A DNA stretch of 64,000 nt, taken from assembly GCF_026151205.1 (NCBI RefSeq), contig NC_087072.1, forward strand, positions 2,623,375-2,687,374. The letters run 5' to 3'. Source of the stretch: Bolinopsis microptera (taxonomy: Eukaryota > Ctenophora > Tentaculata > Lobata > Bolinopsidae). Both the position numbers and the translations under genes were made by a program. The notes beneath the pieces were generated by a model. The model ran no database searches. It was given only the letters and a program-made list of their open reading frames with translations, and was not told where the DNA came from. The first letter of the stretch is position 1. Each line of letters begins with the position of its first letter. Shown here piece after piece: positions 12,006 through 22,758 of this stretch.

Positions 12006-12052
12006 ATGGCGGAGCAGGGAACTTCCGACTGCGATTCTTCGATCATCGCCAG
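12006..12052 (+). CDS. Possible first coding exon (16 codons) of an unknown gene
   Basis: ATGGCGGAGCAGG begins a short frame, MAEQGTSDCDSSIIA, ending at an AG|GTAGTA donor. It has a good Kozak-like G at +4 and coding-like composition. I could not find a phase-compatible next exon, so this is only a candidate. Confidence 0.2.
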
Positions 12053-12679
12053 GTAGTAATAATAATTCACTTTCATTGCTCACATCACTATTTGTTTGCA
12101 TAGATAACAAGCGTCTTAATGGGAGGTTGGTCAAATAGAGGTCATATGTAATATATATATCTATATTATATATGTATGCACCAGGCACCCGCGACCTGAT
12201 TTGCACTCGATTTCACATCCTTCCACGTGGTCAGATAAGTGATCCTGGGGTACAACTGTAGTTTTGAGAATCATGATGAATCAGATCACGTAACTGATTG
12301 AAAACTTTTTAATGTGTGGAAACTGTCCATGTCGGTAGGCCATCTCAGTTACCATAGAAACGTGCTTTTTGGCATGCCACTAGTGGTAGCAGTCTGACTT
12401 TTAACTCCAGTACAAATACGAAAACCAAGTTCAGCAGACAAAGCAGTTGTGTGGGTGACATAACAATCGGAAAAACTGTTGGTTATTACCAAGATTTATT
12501 AAAAGGATTTTAACATCTTATTTAAGCCTATTTGATATTATGTAATTACTATTTATTAACATGGCCATTGCTCTCAAATTAATTGATGACAATATGATGT
12601 AGCCTTCACGAAAGTAAGCACAAGTTTTAGTTCTCTCCAAGGTGCTAGCTACGATGATTGCTCTTGTACTGGTACTCAC

Positions 12680-12757
12680 CGACATAGCCTTGTTATTGGA
12701 GTAAAACAATTTGATGATGTCAAACAATGAACAATCCTTTACATTTCCAATATTCAT
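12680..12757 (-). CDS. Possible first coding exon (26 codons), minus strand
   Basis: The frame starts AAAATGAATATTGG, encodes MNIGNVKDCSLFDIIKLFYS and six more residues, and ends at a strong TCG|GTGAGT donor in phase 0. No downstream exon was found, so this is a weak candidate. Confidence 0.25.
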
Positions 12758-12983
12758 TTTCTCTCTGGTGGTCTACTGGGATAACTACTTAGAAGCTGAC
12801 TTACCAACACTTCTTCTTACTTTATTTGTCTTCCTTTTCTTCCTTTACAACACAGTCGGTAATCTAGATTTCTGTACCTCAATCGTGTATTGAGCCATCC
12901 ACAGTGAACTCACTTGCTAGATGTGGCCATTCAAGAAAAATTCAGTCATAACAGTGAAATTTGATTTGCGGAAATCGCAAATC

Positions 12984-13013
12984 TGAAAATGTCCTACCGG
13001 TAGGACATTTTCA
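12984..13013. repeat. Perfect 30-bp palindrome
   Basis: Each half is TGAAAATGTCCTACC or its complement, with no loop. It lies in a stretch (12930-13320) where the motif AAATTCAGTCAAAACAGTGA recurs three times with variation, next to a second short palindrome (GATTTGCG...CGCAAATC). This is probably the centre of a decayed foldback element. Confidence 0.8.
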
Positions 13014-13812
13014 AAATTTTCCTTCCGTCAAAGTAGTCTCCGGATATATACAGCTTCCAGTACCACGATGGCGACTTGTGTCACTCTCACTGACTTCACT
13101 GATTGATCACTGGTCAAAAATTCAGTCAAAACCATGAAATTTCGGTCAAGGACAGAGCAGTGGCATAACATTGCCTGTCTCTTCAATTCTATCCTGACGA
13201 TTTTCTGTCTATTAAGTTTTCTTTGGAAATAGAATGTTCAGTACTTCAATCGTGTCTTGTGCCATGAACAAAAATTCAGTCAAAACAGTGAAAGTTGGGT
13301 TGAGGAAAGCTGATATTGAAATAAAGAAAAAAAGGGGGACCCCCAACCCATGTAGCTGACACACCTCACAGCAAGTAGACCAAAAGGGCTCTTGCTTGTG
13401 AAAGGTGTATCAACTACCCGCTGAGGCGGTGGGATCTTTTCGTCCGAAAAATTTTACACAATATAAAAGCTCCAATAAATTATCCATAAAATTTACATAA
13501 ACAAACTTAAAAGACCTCAAAGCTCGTCTTCTGAGGAATGAAATTAAAGGATACGTCATCCAGTCCAAGGTGCTGGGCTTTTTGTCTTCTTCTGATTCCC
13601 TTGAGTGATATGAGTGTGCTGATATTGAAAACCAATTGTTTATGTATTGCACACTCCTCCGACCACCGATCCAGTGTAATAAGTACAGTTTTTAAACCTT
13701 CTGAGGTCTTTAGCTTTGATCAGTATCTGATGAACAGTGATAGAGTTTCCAAATGATACTTTGACAGTTCTAGATTTTCAGCAATTATGTTCCCAATTCG
13801 AGCAGCTTGTTT

Positions 13813-13890
13813 CACATAACAAGCGCCGGGAGGCGGGCGCGCGCCACTGCAAGCGCAAGGGCTCTGAATAGAGCAAGGTTCGAGCAAGTA
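13813..13890 (+). mobile_element. GC-rich hairpin repeat, family 2 copy
   Basis: Shares the core GCGC-CACTGCAAGCGCAAGGGCTCT and the terminal hairpin GCTCTGAATAGAGC with copies at 28943, 54643, 55440 (inverted) and 56005. It is a string of short hairpins rather than a gene. A 5'-half copy (CATAGCCATGTG, TACGCGTA, CTTGTTTCACAAG) lies at 14217-14264. Confidence 0.55.
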
Positions 13891-13913
13891 CAACCAACAA
13901 CGTTACTGGGCGG

Positions 13914-14200
13914 CGCTCAGCCTGTCATTCCGCAGAATCTTTATTATTTATGTTTATGAACATAATAGCCTGGGGTCCCCAGGTAACCAACAATGTTGTT
14001 ACACTTTGTATACCTCTCGTATAAAGGGGCAAAAAGGGGTTGCAATGTATATCAAGTACAGCGGTATCAAGTACAGTATCACTTTCCCTGACCATGTGAG
14101 TGAGAGAAGTAAGCAATAAACTAAAAACTTACTTGGGGACCTCAGGCTATTATGTTCATAAACATAAAATAGAGATTCGGTGGAATGACAGGCTGAGCGC
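13914..14200. mobile_element. Foldback element with about 70-bp inverted ends
   Basis: GCGCTCAGCCTGTCATTCC at the left recurs inverted at the right, and the similarity continues through TTATGTTTATGAACATAATAG and the following GGGGTCCCC/GGGGACC block. The inside is about 120 bp of unrelated DNA. It interrupts family 2 hairpin repeat sequence. No clean target duplication was identified. Confidence 0.7.
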
Positions 14201-14216
14201 GGCCTTCACATAGCCA

Positions 14217-14264
14217 TGTGCCTACGCGTACTGCGTGACGCGCTTGTTTCACAAGTAGGATAGG
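14217..14264 (+). mobile_element. Family 2 hairpin repeat, 5' half
   Basis: CATAGCCATGTGCCTACGCG continues into GCGTGACGC and CTTGTTTCACAAG hairpins. It matches the left half of the copies at 54643 and (inverted) 55440-55528. Confidence 0.5.
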
Positions 14265-14905
14265 CACATACAGATCAGCACACATAAGATGGTACGTGTG
14301 CGCGCGCGCAGTGCTGACAATTGCGTCGTATTTAACCCCGGGTGCACGTACATCGTGTGCGATTATTTATACTTATCGAAGGCTATAAATGCCTCTTGTT
14401 TATTTTAATTTGGTATTGTTCACTTTTAGACGATAAAATACAGGAATTGCGGTATAATAATACGAATAATTAAGATTGTACGATCAAAATACATCACGAA
14501 ACAGTATCAACTACCTCGCTACTTATCAACTTATACTATGTACTATGCGACAAAGATACACAATGCAATATTTATATACTTATAGAATAAACGAAACACA
14601 GTATTCAGTATTTACTAGTACTACCCCGCTACTAGTAGTAGTACTACAACTTAATGCGACAAAGGTCAAAGATATTGTATAAAATATAACTAAATAAACA
14701 ATACGGTGCCCATGCCTGAGCTTTATAAAACTGGAAACACTTCTCAGATTAATTATTTTGCTTCTCAAAAACAATTACAAACTAACAATTTTCGACGTTA
14801 AACAGCTACATTAAACATTAACATTACACTTCACAATCCGAAAGAAAGGGGCTCGTCGCTGCAGGCCTGACTTTGACTTGATCCTGAAAAAGTACATGTC
14901 ATTTA

Positions 14906-15404
14906 GGTACCGCGACAATTGTGAATTGACCCCCCGACAATTGACCCCCTATGTAATTACACTGGGGTCAATTGTCGCGAAATCTAGGGTTTAGTACGAC
15001 AATTGGCCCCCCGAAAATTGACCCACCGACAATTGACCCCCTACCTATGTAATTAAACTAGGGTCAATTGTCGCGAAATCTAGGACTTAGTACGACAATT
15101 GACCCCCATGTAATTACACTGGGTCAATTGATCGGGTTAGGGTCAGGGTCCGGTCAGGGTCAGAGTCAGTGGTCAGGGTCAGGGTCCTGGATCAGGGTCA
15201 GGGTCAGGGTCAGGGTCAGGCCTAGGGTTGGGGTTAGGGTTAGGGTTAGGGTCCTGGGTCAGGGTCAGGGTCAGGGTCAGGGTCAAGGTCAGGGTCAGGG
15301 TCAGGGTCAGGGTCAGGGTCAGGGTCAGGGTCAGGGTCAGGGTTAATTGTATTAAATTATATTGTCGGGGGGATAATTGTCGGGGGGTAAATTGTCGCCC
15401 ACCC
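14906..15404. mobile_element. Non-autonomous transposon with 8-bp TSD, carrying a telomere-like array
   Basis: The ends GGTACCGCGACAATT and (inverted) GGGTGGGCGACAATT form short terminal inverted repeats, and the element is flanked on both sides by GTCATTTA (14898-14905 and 15405-15412). The left part is built of repeated CGACAATTGACCCC / GGGGTCAATTGTCG palindromic blocks. The right part is a GGGTCA array. The 8-bp duplication suggests a hAT-type transposase acting in trans; no coding sequence is present. Confidence 0.8.
15126..15345. repeat. TCAGGG / TTAGGG hexamer array
   Basis: About 33 hexamers, mostly GGGTCA, with a short run of perfect TTAGGG units near 15233-15252. The array lies wholly inside the transposon bounded at 14906-15404, so it travelled with, or grew within, that element rather than marking an ancestral chromosome end. 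Confidence 0.9.
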
Positions 15405-16505
15405 GTCATTTAATGTAATTACATAATACAATATAATACATAATACAATGTAAATGTTGCTGTTACAAAATGTATAGCTAACATAAGCGAGCGTTCATGT
15501 ATGACGTCAGCAGCCGAGGGAAAAGGGTATTTGGAAATGCTGACGGTTGCTGACAGGAGGGGGAGGTATGAGCCTTGTTAACGTCAACAAAAATACGTGA
15601 ATTCAAATCAATTTTATTAGCAATAAAACGTCACTAATTTCCTTAAAATTAGTACTCGAACTGAACTCTGGTGACCAACTGCTTAAATCAGTCACACACT
15701 AATTTTCCCTGCCTCATGCCTACTACTGGAAACTGTATCTCCAGACAAGTGTCAGACGTTACTATGCATTGGTTGCTCTTCAAAAAGGTTAGCAAAAAGA
15801 TAAAGAGTGCGACCCTGATAAACTTTTGGGAGAGATTCATCGACGACATATTTGGAGTGTGGATGGGGACAGCGGGACAATTTACAATGTTTGTCGAATT
15901 GTTGAACAAACTGGCTAAATCAAACTGGCAGAACCATATAGAATCAAGGTTAACTTTTTAGACCTTACCTTGAGCTTGGACTCAGAAAATCAGATCTGGT
16001 ACAAGCTATTTAGAAAGGAAACAGATGCTAGGAACTACTTGAGATCAGATACATATGTAGTTTCCAACCCCACCATGTGTAGAGGACCTGGGCGAACTAA
16101 AGGAGGATCTTGCCAGATGCGGACACAACAACAACGGTGACAAACTAGAAGAAATCGAGCCGAAAGCAATACAGAGGTCTATTGAGAACCCAGGAAATCC
16201 AACCAGAGACACTGAGGATAAGACACAACAGAGCCTCGTATTTTCCGTACAACACTCTTGATAACATTAGTCTTACAAAGTTGGTTAAGAACTTAATCTG
16301 GTCATTAAGCTACTAGGTTAATGTTATGTGGGGATGTACGGATAGTATTTGCCACTAGGAAACACCCTTCAATCGGTAATACACTAGAAAAGAATCGACA
16401 ACTGGGACAACTGGAAACCCTTGATGTAGGACAATTACAGAGGTGTAATGGACCTAGCTGCAAAATTTGCCCCGTCCTCTTTGACAAGGACTCAAAAGAT
16501 CATGG

Positions 16506-16837
16506 GGGGGGGGGGGGGGCAATGACTACCAATGGAGACTTTTGGGGACTAATGGGGACTAAAAATCATGGGGACTAGAGGTCAACTCGTTGACGTAATT
16601 CACCATTTGTCCCCATAAGTCCCCAGAATTTTTGACAGTTATTTATGGTTTTCAAGTTAGTTTTATAACGATACGATCGAGATGTTTTGTCCAAGATAAA
16701 AGTAGGATAAATCTAAATGGGGACTAATGGAGACTTTTGGGGACTAAAAATCATGGGGACTCGGGGTAAAATCGTTGACGTAATTCCCCAAGTCCCCAAA
16801 AGTAGTCATTGGCCCCCCCCCCCCCCCCCCCCCCCCC
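16506..16837. mobile_element. MITE with homopolymer G/C ends, nested in the Penelope relic
   Basis: It begins with a run of about 14-16 G followed by CAATGACTAC and ends with GTAGTCATTGG and 25 C, so the ends are inverted repeats (poly-G + CAATGACTAC). Flanks are GATCATG(G) at 16498-16505 and 16838-16845, a 7-8 bp target duplication; one base is ambiguous inside the G run. The interior has inverted and direct GGGGACTAAAAATCATGGGG blocks. No coding sequence. Confidence 0.8.
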
Positions 16838-16955
16838 GATCATGGTCAACAACATAGAACTGGTGCTAGACGGAACTCTAAAATGCAAGGACAAGCATGT
16901 TATCTACCTTATTGGTCATAATTATCACGGACATTACTTTCACACTGAAGACCTC

Positions 16956-18295
16956 CAGAGGCACATATTAGGTGCGGTAAAATAATCGAAATTATGCGGT
17001 ACCGCACCCGACTATAAAGGTAAAATGTGCGGTAAGGTGCGGTAAATTTTTACCAATTATGCGGCAAATGTGCGACGATTTTTTCGAAATTTGTGCGGGA
17101 ATTGTGCGGTTTTCTTTTGCATTTTCTGAAGGACTTTGGAAATTCTAAACGTATAACCGCCGCTCTTATCAAAAATAGGTCTGTTTATGTGTTACTGAGG
17201 GTGTAGTTCTTTACTAAGACCATGATTGAACCTATATTGAGATTCAGTTATCTGAGAACAGTGACTTGATCTGGTAGAGATCAGGAGACAGTTATTTGAA
17301 GACGCCTCTTGAGTCTTGATAGAGTCGATCAGATCCCATGCGTGATCGCAAATATGTGACACGCTTGTTGGCATTGATCGTCAGTACTTGTAAACCATTT
17401 GATCCAAGATCCATTAAGCCCACTATAAAAAAGCCAACGCTACAACAAATAGAACTCATTACCCGATAAAAAGGGCTGCAGGTATGATCGAAGTACGGTA
17501 ACAACGAGGGTTCCATAACGGCCTGGGTCACAGTCCCGAAAGGGCCTGGGTCACGGTCCCGAAAGGGCCTGGGTAACGGTCCCGAAAGGGCCTGGGTCAT
17601 GGTCCCGAAAGGGCCTGGGTCACGTGGTAACCGGGTCACGTGGCCTAGGCATGAGTTCCAAAAGGGCCTGGGTCAGGGTCCCGAAAGGGCCTGGGTCACG
17701 TGGTAACTGGGTCACGTGGCCTAGGTCACGGTCCCGAAAGGGCCTGGGTCAGGGTCCCGAAAGGGCCTGGGTCACGGTCCCGAAAGGGCCTGGGTCAGGG
17801 TCCCGAAAGGGCCTGGGTCACGTGGTAACTGGGTCACGTGGCCTAGGTCACGGTCCCGAAAGGGCCTGGGTCAGGGTCCCGAAAGGGCCTGGGTCACGGT
17901 CCCGAAAGGGCCTGGGTCAGGGTCCCGAAAGGGCCTGGGTCAGGGTCCCGAAAGGGCCTGGGTCACGTGGTAACTGGGTCACGTGGCCTGGGTATGAGTT
18001 CCAAAAGGGCCTGGGTCACGGTCCCGAAAGGGCCTGAGTCACGGTCCTAAAAGGGCCTGAGTCACGGTCCTAAAAGGGCCCGACTTTTAACATATTTTGG
18101 TTTTTACACTCGAAAATCTTAACGCGAAAATTTCCAAATTATGCGAAATTACGCGGAAAATGCTAGATTATGCGGAAATATGCAGAAAATTACAAAATGT
18201 GCGGAAGTGTGCAGAAAACAATAAATTATGCGGAAATGTGCGGAAAACGGTAAATTGTGCGATCCCGCACCCATCGCACCTAATATGTGCCTCTG
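16956..18295. mobile_element. hAT-like non-autonomous element, 1.34 kb, 8-bp TSD
   Basis: Terminal inverted repeats CAGAGGCACATATTAGGTGC are perfect at both ends and start with the CAG trinucleotide common in hAT elements. AAGACCTC flanks both sides (16948-16955, 18296-18303). Inside are degenerate inner repeats (TGCGGTAA / ATGCGGAAA) near both ends and a large 23-bp minisatellite. No transposase frame remains, so mobility must have come from elsewhere. Confidence 0.88.
17515..18085. repeat. 23-bp minisatellite with higher-order structure
   Basis: The unit GGTCCCGAAAGGGCCTGGGT + CAC (and the variant CAG) repeats over 570 bp. A second unit, CACGTGGTAACTGGGTCACG plus TGGCCTA, is inserted about every 100-130 bp, giving a higher-order repeat. 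The array lies entirely inside the hAT-like element. The open frames on both strands are by-products. Confidence 0.9.
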
Positions 18296-18627
18296 AAGAC
18301 CTCAGCGTGAATAATTATGTCCGTGAAAATAATGTCTGTGGTATTAAGGTCCGTGAATAATAAAGTCCGATAATTATTTCCATTAATTTTAGTGTGCGTC
18401 CCACATAGGCGTAGATATGTCTGTAGCCGATTACTATATTAGCTAATTAGTATACTAGGACAAATATAATCACTCCTCAGTCACATTCTAGAGTTCAGAA
18501 AAAGAGTAAAAAACTGAATATTAAAAACTGGAGTTATTTCAATTTTAAAGAAGTCATTTTGGCTAGTATCCCGAACCGAGATATTATATGTGCAATTTTT
18601 TTCATGGAAGCCTTTTTACTTAGTATC

Positions 18628-18690
18628 CACTACAGGCACGTAGCCAGGATTTTTCTTTGGGGGGCCCTTGGCGAGCGGAGCGAGCCGACC
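18628..18690 (+). mobile_element. Transposon-end fragment (GTAGCCAGGATTTTTCTTTGG type)
   Basis: CACGTAGCCAGGATTTTTCT followed by a G run, GGCCCTTGG and GCGAGCGGAGCGAGCCG resembles a DNA-transposon terminus that is widespread in invertebrate genomes. I base this on general familiarity. I find no matching opposite end within 2 kb, so it is called a fragment. Confidence 0.4.
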
Positions 18691-18908
18691 CGTTCAATCC
18701 AGCTGCACAACAAAATTTGTTGTTTTCTTGATTTTTTATGTATGGTGTAAAACAGTGTAGAGAAGTGTACGATCGAAGAATATTTCCAGATTTAAACATG
18801 TAACAATTGTTGTTTAAATGCTACCTGAAGCTGTTCAAATGAAATTGAACTGGGAGAATCGAGAAGATTACAAGTCACAGCTACGTACAACAATCAGGGT
18901 CAGGAATG

Positions 18909-20000
18909 AAAAGGGATACGTAGATAGAGTTCCTTATAATCCCTGACTACGACAGGGAGCTGAAGGCAAATCTGGGAGGGTCTGGGCACAATATTATATT
19001 GCTATTATATTATCATCTGCACACTTATACTTTAACTTAGCTTAAACTAATTACAACACTACAAATCCATTACATTTATTGAGGATATGAGTATGACGTA
19101 GTTATGTCGATACGTTATTCAACTATTTATTTCTATTAGAATCTGTCTTCACTAAGTCTATTTAGAGACAATCGGAAATTTGAATCATTTATCAAGACAT
19201 TATACTTATACATCACAAAACCTCCGACTTGATTTACAACTTAACTTCACAAACACTAATCATATAATACAAACTTACTCTGTCGGTTATCATACTATAA
19301 TTCAAGGCAACATTTGAGTCCGTGAATTGATCTCTGCAGGAGCCCTCCCTTACTAAAACTTGTGTCTTCATCTGCCGTATTACTTGGGAATATCGCCGGT
19401 CTCAGCTTCAAACATAAAGGTATGATATTCAATAGACGCCGCTCTGCAAACGTCACCTGAAAAGGGATAAGTAGATAGAGCTCCTTATAATCCCTGACTA
19501 CGACAGGGAGCTGAAGGCAGATCTGGGAGGGTCTGGGCACAATATTATATTGCTATATTATCATCTGCACACTTATTCTTAGTTTTAAACTAATTACAAC
19601 ACTACAAATCCATTACATTTATTGAGGATATGAGTATGACGTAGTTATGTCGATACGTTATTCAACTATTTATTTCTATTAGAATCTGTCTTCACTAAGT
19701 CTATTTAGAGACAATCAGAAATTTGAATCATTTATCAAGACATTATACTTATACATCACAAAACCTCCGACTTGATTTACAACTTAACTTCACAAACACT
19801 AATTATATAATACAAACTTACTCTGTCGGTTATCATACTATAATTCAAGGCAACATTAGCGTCCGTGAATTGATCTCTGCAGGAGCCCTCCCTTACTAAA
19901 ACTTGTGTCTTCATCTGCCGTATTACTTGGGAATATCGCCGGTCTCAGCTTCAAACATAAAGGTATGATATTTAATAGACGCCGCTCTGCAAACGTCACC
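18909..20000. repeat. Tandem duplication, 551-bp period
   Basis: Copies at 18909-19459 and 19460-20000 start AAAAGGGATA and end CAAACGTCACC with only a few substitutions and small indels. The right part of each copy is the terminal coding exon of the minus-strand gene at 19856-20847; only the right-hand copy keeps the splice acceptor. Confidence 0.93.
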
Positions 20001-20847
20001 TTATCACCTACCTGAAACAGATTTTAAGATAAGCAACTAAATAAAGATTCGTTGAGATTCTGAGTTTCTGGCCTGACGGCTAACCAAATAAAATTTGGTC
20101 GGACAGACTCATCTCGCATATTAGGAAAAGCAGCTGAGGTTTAAGATATTTACCTTCTTTCAGATTTCTTTTTTGGACTGAACTAAACTTTAAACGATAA
20201 CCTCTGAATGATCTGAACAACTAACTTTAAGGACATCGATCCTAAGAAATGGCCGTTTTTAAAAGCTTTAAAAAATTTCAAAGTAAAGGGTCTACACAAT
20301 GTCAATAACGCGCGGCCGGCTGGCGCTAGATATTGTAAAAGGCTTATGATTTTTTCCTTTATTCATCAGAAAGTCAATGTGGCAGACATAAAGAGCTAAA
20401 ACTCTGTCAAAGCTTCTAGATCAATCTTTCGATACTGTTTAGGCGGGAACTACAGGAGGTGCTTTTTTCAGGTCCGTCTAGATCTCTTATAGGAAAAGTT
20501 AGTGGATCACTGGATCCGTCCCTGAAGTGAAACAAATGTTACTATCTTGCAAATGTTAACCATTTTATTTCGATTAGAATCGAATTTAACATACTTAAAC
20601 TTGATATGATGTAATAATGAGGTACGTGTAAAAATCAAGGGTATCCCTCAAGCCAGTTCAGCTTGTGTAATATAACAAAATAAATAGGGAAAAATAAGGG
20701 AGAGTACCTGGTGCCATGCTGTGTCAACAGAAGCGCTGAGGATAAATTCAGTGAGCATTAGTTGGAAAGGATTGTCATCAGTTACTGTGTGAGTTAGTGT
20801 TGTGGTGGACGAAAGGATAAGCCGCTGATCAGGGATATAGGCCCCTC
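19856..20847 (-). CDS. Unrecognised minus-strand gene, last two exons
   Basis: Two exons join in phase. Exon 20847-20708 (140 nt) encodes GAYIPDQRLILSSTTTLTHT and onwards to SVDTAWHQ, ending at CAG|GTACTC. Exon 20011-19856 (acceptor TTTCAG) encodes VGDKVTFAERRLLNIIPLCL and ends SIHGR with TAA. The two make about 98 aa with no recognised domain. A further exon-like block at 21245-21167 (acceptor CTTCTTTTAG, donor AAG|GTACTA, 26 codons) fits the style but its phase does not join directly to 20847, so an exon is missing or misplaced between them. The start of the gene is not found. The last exon lies in a 551-bp tandem duplication, leaving a second, acceptor-less copy at about 19295-19459. Confidence 0.45.
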
Positions 20848-21364
20848 CTCACAAACTCTCTGCTGTGTTGGCGCAACGAGTGAGACTTTGGGGTGGTCAA
20901 AAGATGTGATGGTCCCGTCAAGTCTTGGCGAAACTCAACATAGGTCAGATAGGTAGAAAACAATGCCATTGGAAAACTCTATCCAATGCAATAGTCACAT
21001 TATAGTCATTTCTAGAAAGAAAAAAACCTGGTTAATGTTGTTTAATGTGAGAGAATAAGATAAAAGAGTCGACCAATTTTTGTCAGTGTAAATATTGTCA
21101 AACAGCGGGCTCCAAAATCGTGTAGGGGGAAAGAGCCCTGAATATCAGCTATCTGCCAATTAGTACCTTGGCTCTTAAGTCTAAATTATGCAGCGATGAC
21201 GACATAAAAAGTCGCTGTATCATGGCAAATCTTGCTTTGTCAGAACTAAAAGAAGGTTTAGGAGCAAAGTAAATATCAGACTTAAGATATGAAAGCACAG
21301 AAAGACTGAGTCAAATGTACAATTGTAGCTGCTGTCAGCTATTCTGCATCAAATAAAATATTAA

Positions 21365-21910
21365 GTGGCCATCTACTTAGGACGTCCAGCAAAAAGGGAG
21401 GGGGAGGTGGTTTTGGAATTTCAGACAAATCCGGACAGTGATAGGGAGTGGTTTCTGAAAATCCGGACGTCCGGAAATTTTGGCAGAATTAACGAAAAAG
21501 TCGCATTTATTTCAACTCTTTGACACTAATTACTCAGTAAGTTTAGATCCCTGTATTTTGAACGAGAAGTCGTTTCCCAGAGCAGCTCATGAGAGCCGAG
21601 ACACAACTCGCATATTCTGCTACTGCCTTAAAACTTATTCCATTGGATGGCTACCTACTTAAGTACCTTAATGTAACTGTGCTAAACTTGTTCGACACTA
21701 AATGTATTATTGTCTATTCTAAGTGACTACACATTTTATTAACAATGAATTTGAGTTGGTTTTATTTGTACTCTTTAAAGTAGCTGGAAATCCGGACGTC
21801 CGGGGGAGGGGGTTTGAAAATTCGGACACACCCGGACAGGGGGAGGGGGTGCTCCCCGGGGGTGGTCTGAAAATCTGCAATTTTGACGGACGTCCCAAGT
21901 AGATGGCCCC
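21365..21910. mobile_element. MITE with GGCCATCTACTT ends, TAA target duplication
   Basis: The left end GTGGCCATCTACTTAGGACG and the inverted right end GGGGCCATCTACTTGGGACG give inverted repeats of about 23 bp. TAA flanks both sides (21362-21364, 21911-21913), as in PIF/Harbinger-type elements. The interior repeats the theme TCCGGACGTCCGG plus G-rich blocks. The 60-codon frame inside is not recognised. A fragment of the element recurs inverted at about 54540-54610. Confidence 0.75.
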
Positions 21911-22265
21911 TAAAGTCTAAACAAAAGTTCTCAAAACGTACACAACGAGAGAGTGTCGACCTACGCGTACTACATGTCAATGAAACAGACTGTTTCACTG
22001 TTTGAGACAACACGTGTGTTTGCGCGCAATTCTGGAATAATCCGAGAGATGAACTGTAGCGAGTGTAACTTTAGTGTGCAGATGAGTGTGTACTTCGATG
22101 TATACTATTTCTGCACGTACAGGATCCTTTGTAAGGGGTCATTCACATATTTAGTTATCACTCACTTTGCTAACCAATACAGCAATACTGGGGTAGGTTC
22201 ACTGATAGTGTTTCTCAGAGATATAGATGGCTGTAAATTATGCTAATAAATATATAAAAATAAAT

Positions 22266-22560
22266 ATGGTCAAATGTTAAACAATGAGATGATTTAAGAG
22301 AAGCAAATATTAGTGGACTGAAATTATAATCTGATAAAGTGCAGCTGTGAACTCAAATGTATAAAACAAACTCACAATTCGGATCGAACAGTTTAAAATG
22401 AAACACAATAAGACAGAGTAATTGGTAAAATGTTAAACAATAAGCTGTTTTAAAGACAAGAAAATATTAGTCGACTGAAATTATGATCTGATAAAGTGCA
22501 ATGTGAACTCAAATGTATAAAACAACAGATCGAACAGTATACAATAGTACATTTAACAAA
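22266..22560. repeat. Diverged tandem pair, about 160 bp unit
   Basis: CAAATGTTAAACAATGAGAT...AACTCAAATGTATAAAACAA appears twice (about 22266-22412 and 22428-22540). It directly precedes the first satellite unit and is probably ancestral flanking repeat. Confidence 0.7.
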
Positions 22561-22758
22561 TGTACTATTGCAAATGACAAAAGTGTAATAAGGTAACTGG
22601 TAACAAGTCTGCTGGTTATTCAAAATTTAACATTAAAATATGTCCCGGCCCTTTGAATCATCCGCCGAATGATCAACTGAATGATTGCAACAGACAAAGA
22701 AACAAGCAAAATTTGTTAAATGGAGTGCATGATCAAAGAAGGTATATTAGCTCCCTAC

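Larger units (their letters stand above)
15671..18360 (+). pseudogene. Penelope-like retroelement relic, interrupted by two transposons
   Basis: The RT core motif FWERFIDDIFGVW (about 15826-15864) is followed by a frame change into FLDLTLSLDSENQIWYKLFR, the block typical of Penelope-like RTs. Further on, a Cys-rich piece (RCNGPSCKICPVLF, about 16440-16480) and KCKDKHVIYLIGHN (about 16890-16930) match the linker and the start of the GIY-YIG endonuclease, although the YIG motif itself is degraded. Several frameshifts and stops show that it is dead. The copy is split by the G/C-ended element at 16506-16837 and the 1.34-kb hAT-like element at 16956-18295. The few codons after 18303 continue the frame if the insertion is ignored. 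Confidence 0.7.

Noticed and set aside
15068-15413. GQGQ / TLTLTL frames and an interstitial telomere interpretation
   Set aside because: The array is bounded by transposon ends and an 8-bp duplication, so it is neither a gene nor a chromosome-fusion scar.
17292-18037. Repetitive frames on both strands (GPERAWVRVPK / RDPGPFGT)
   Set aside because: They run through the 23-bp minisatellite inside the hAT-like element.
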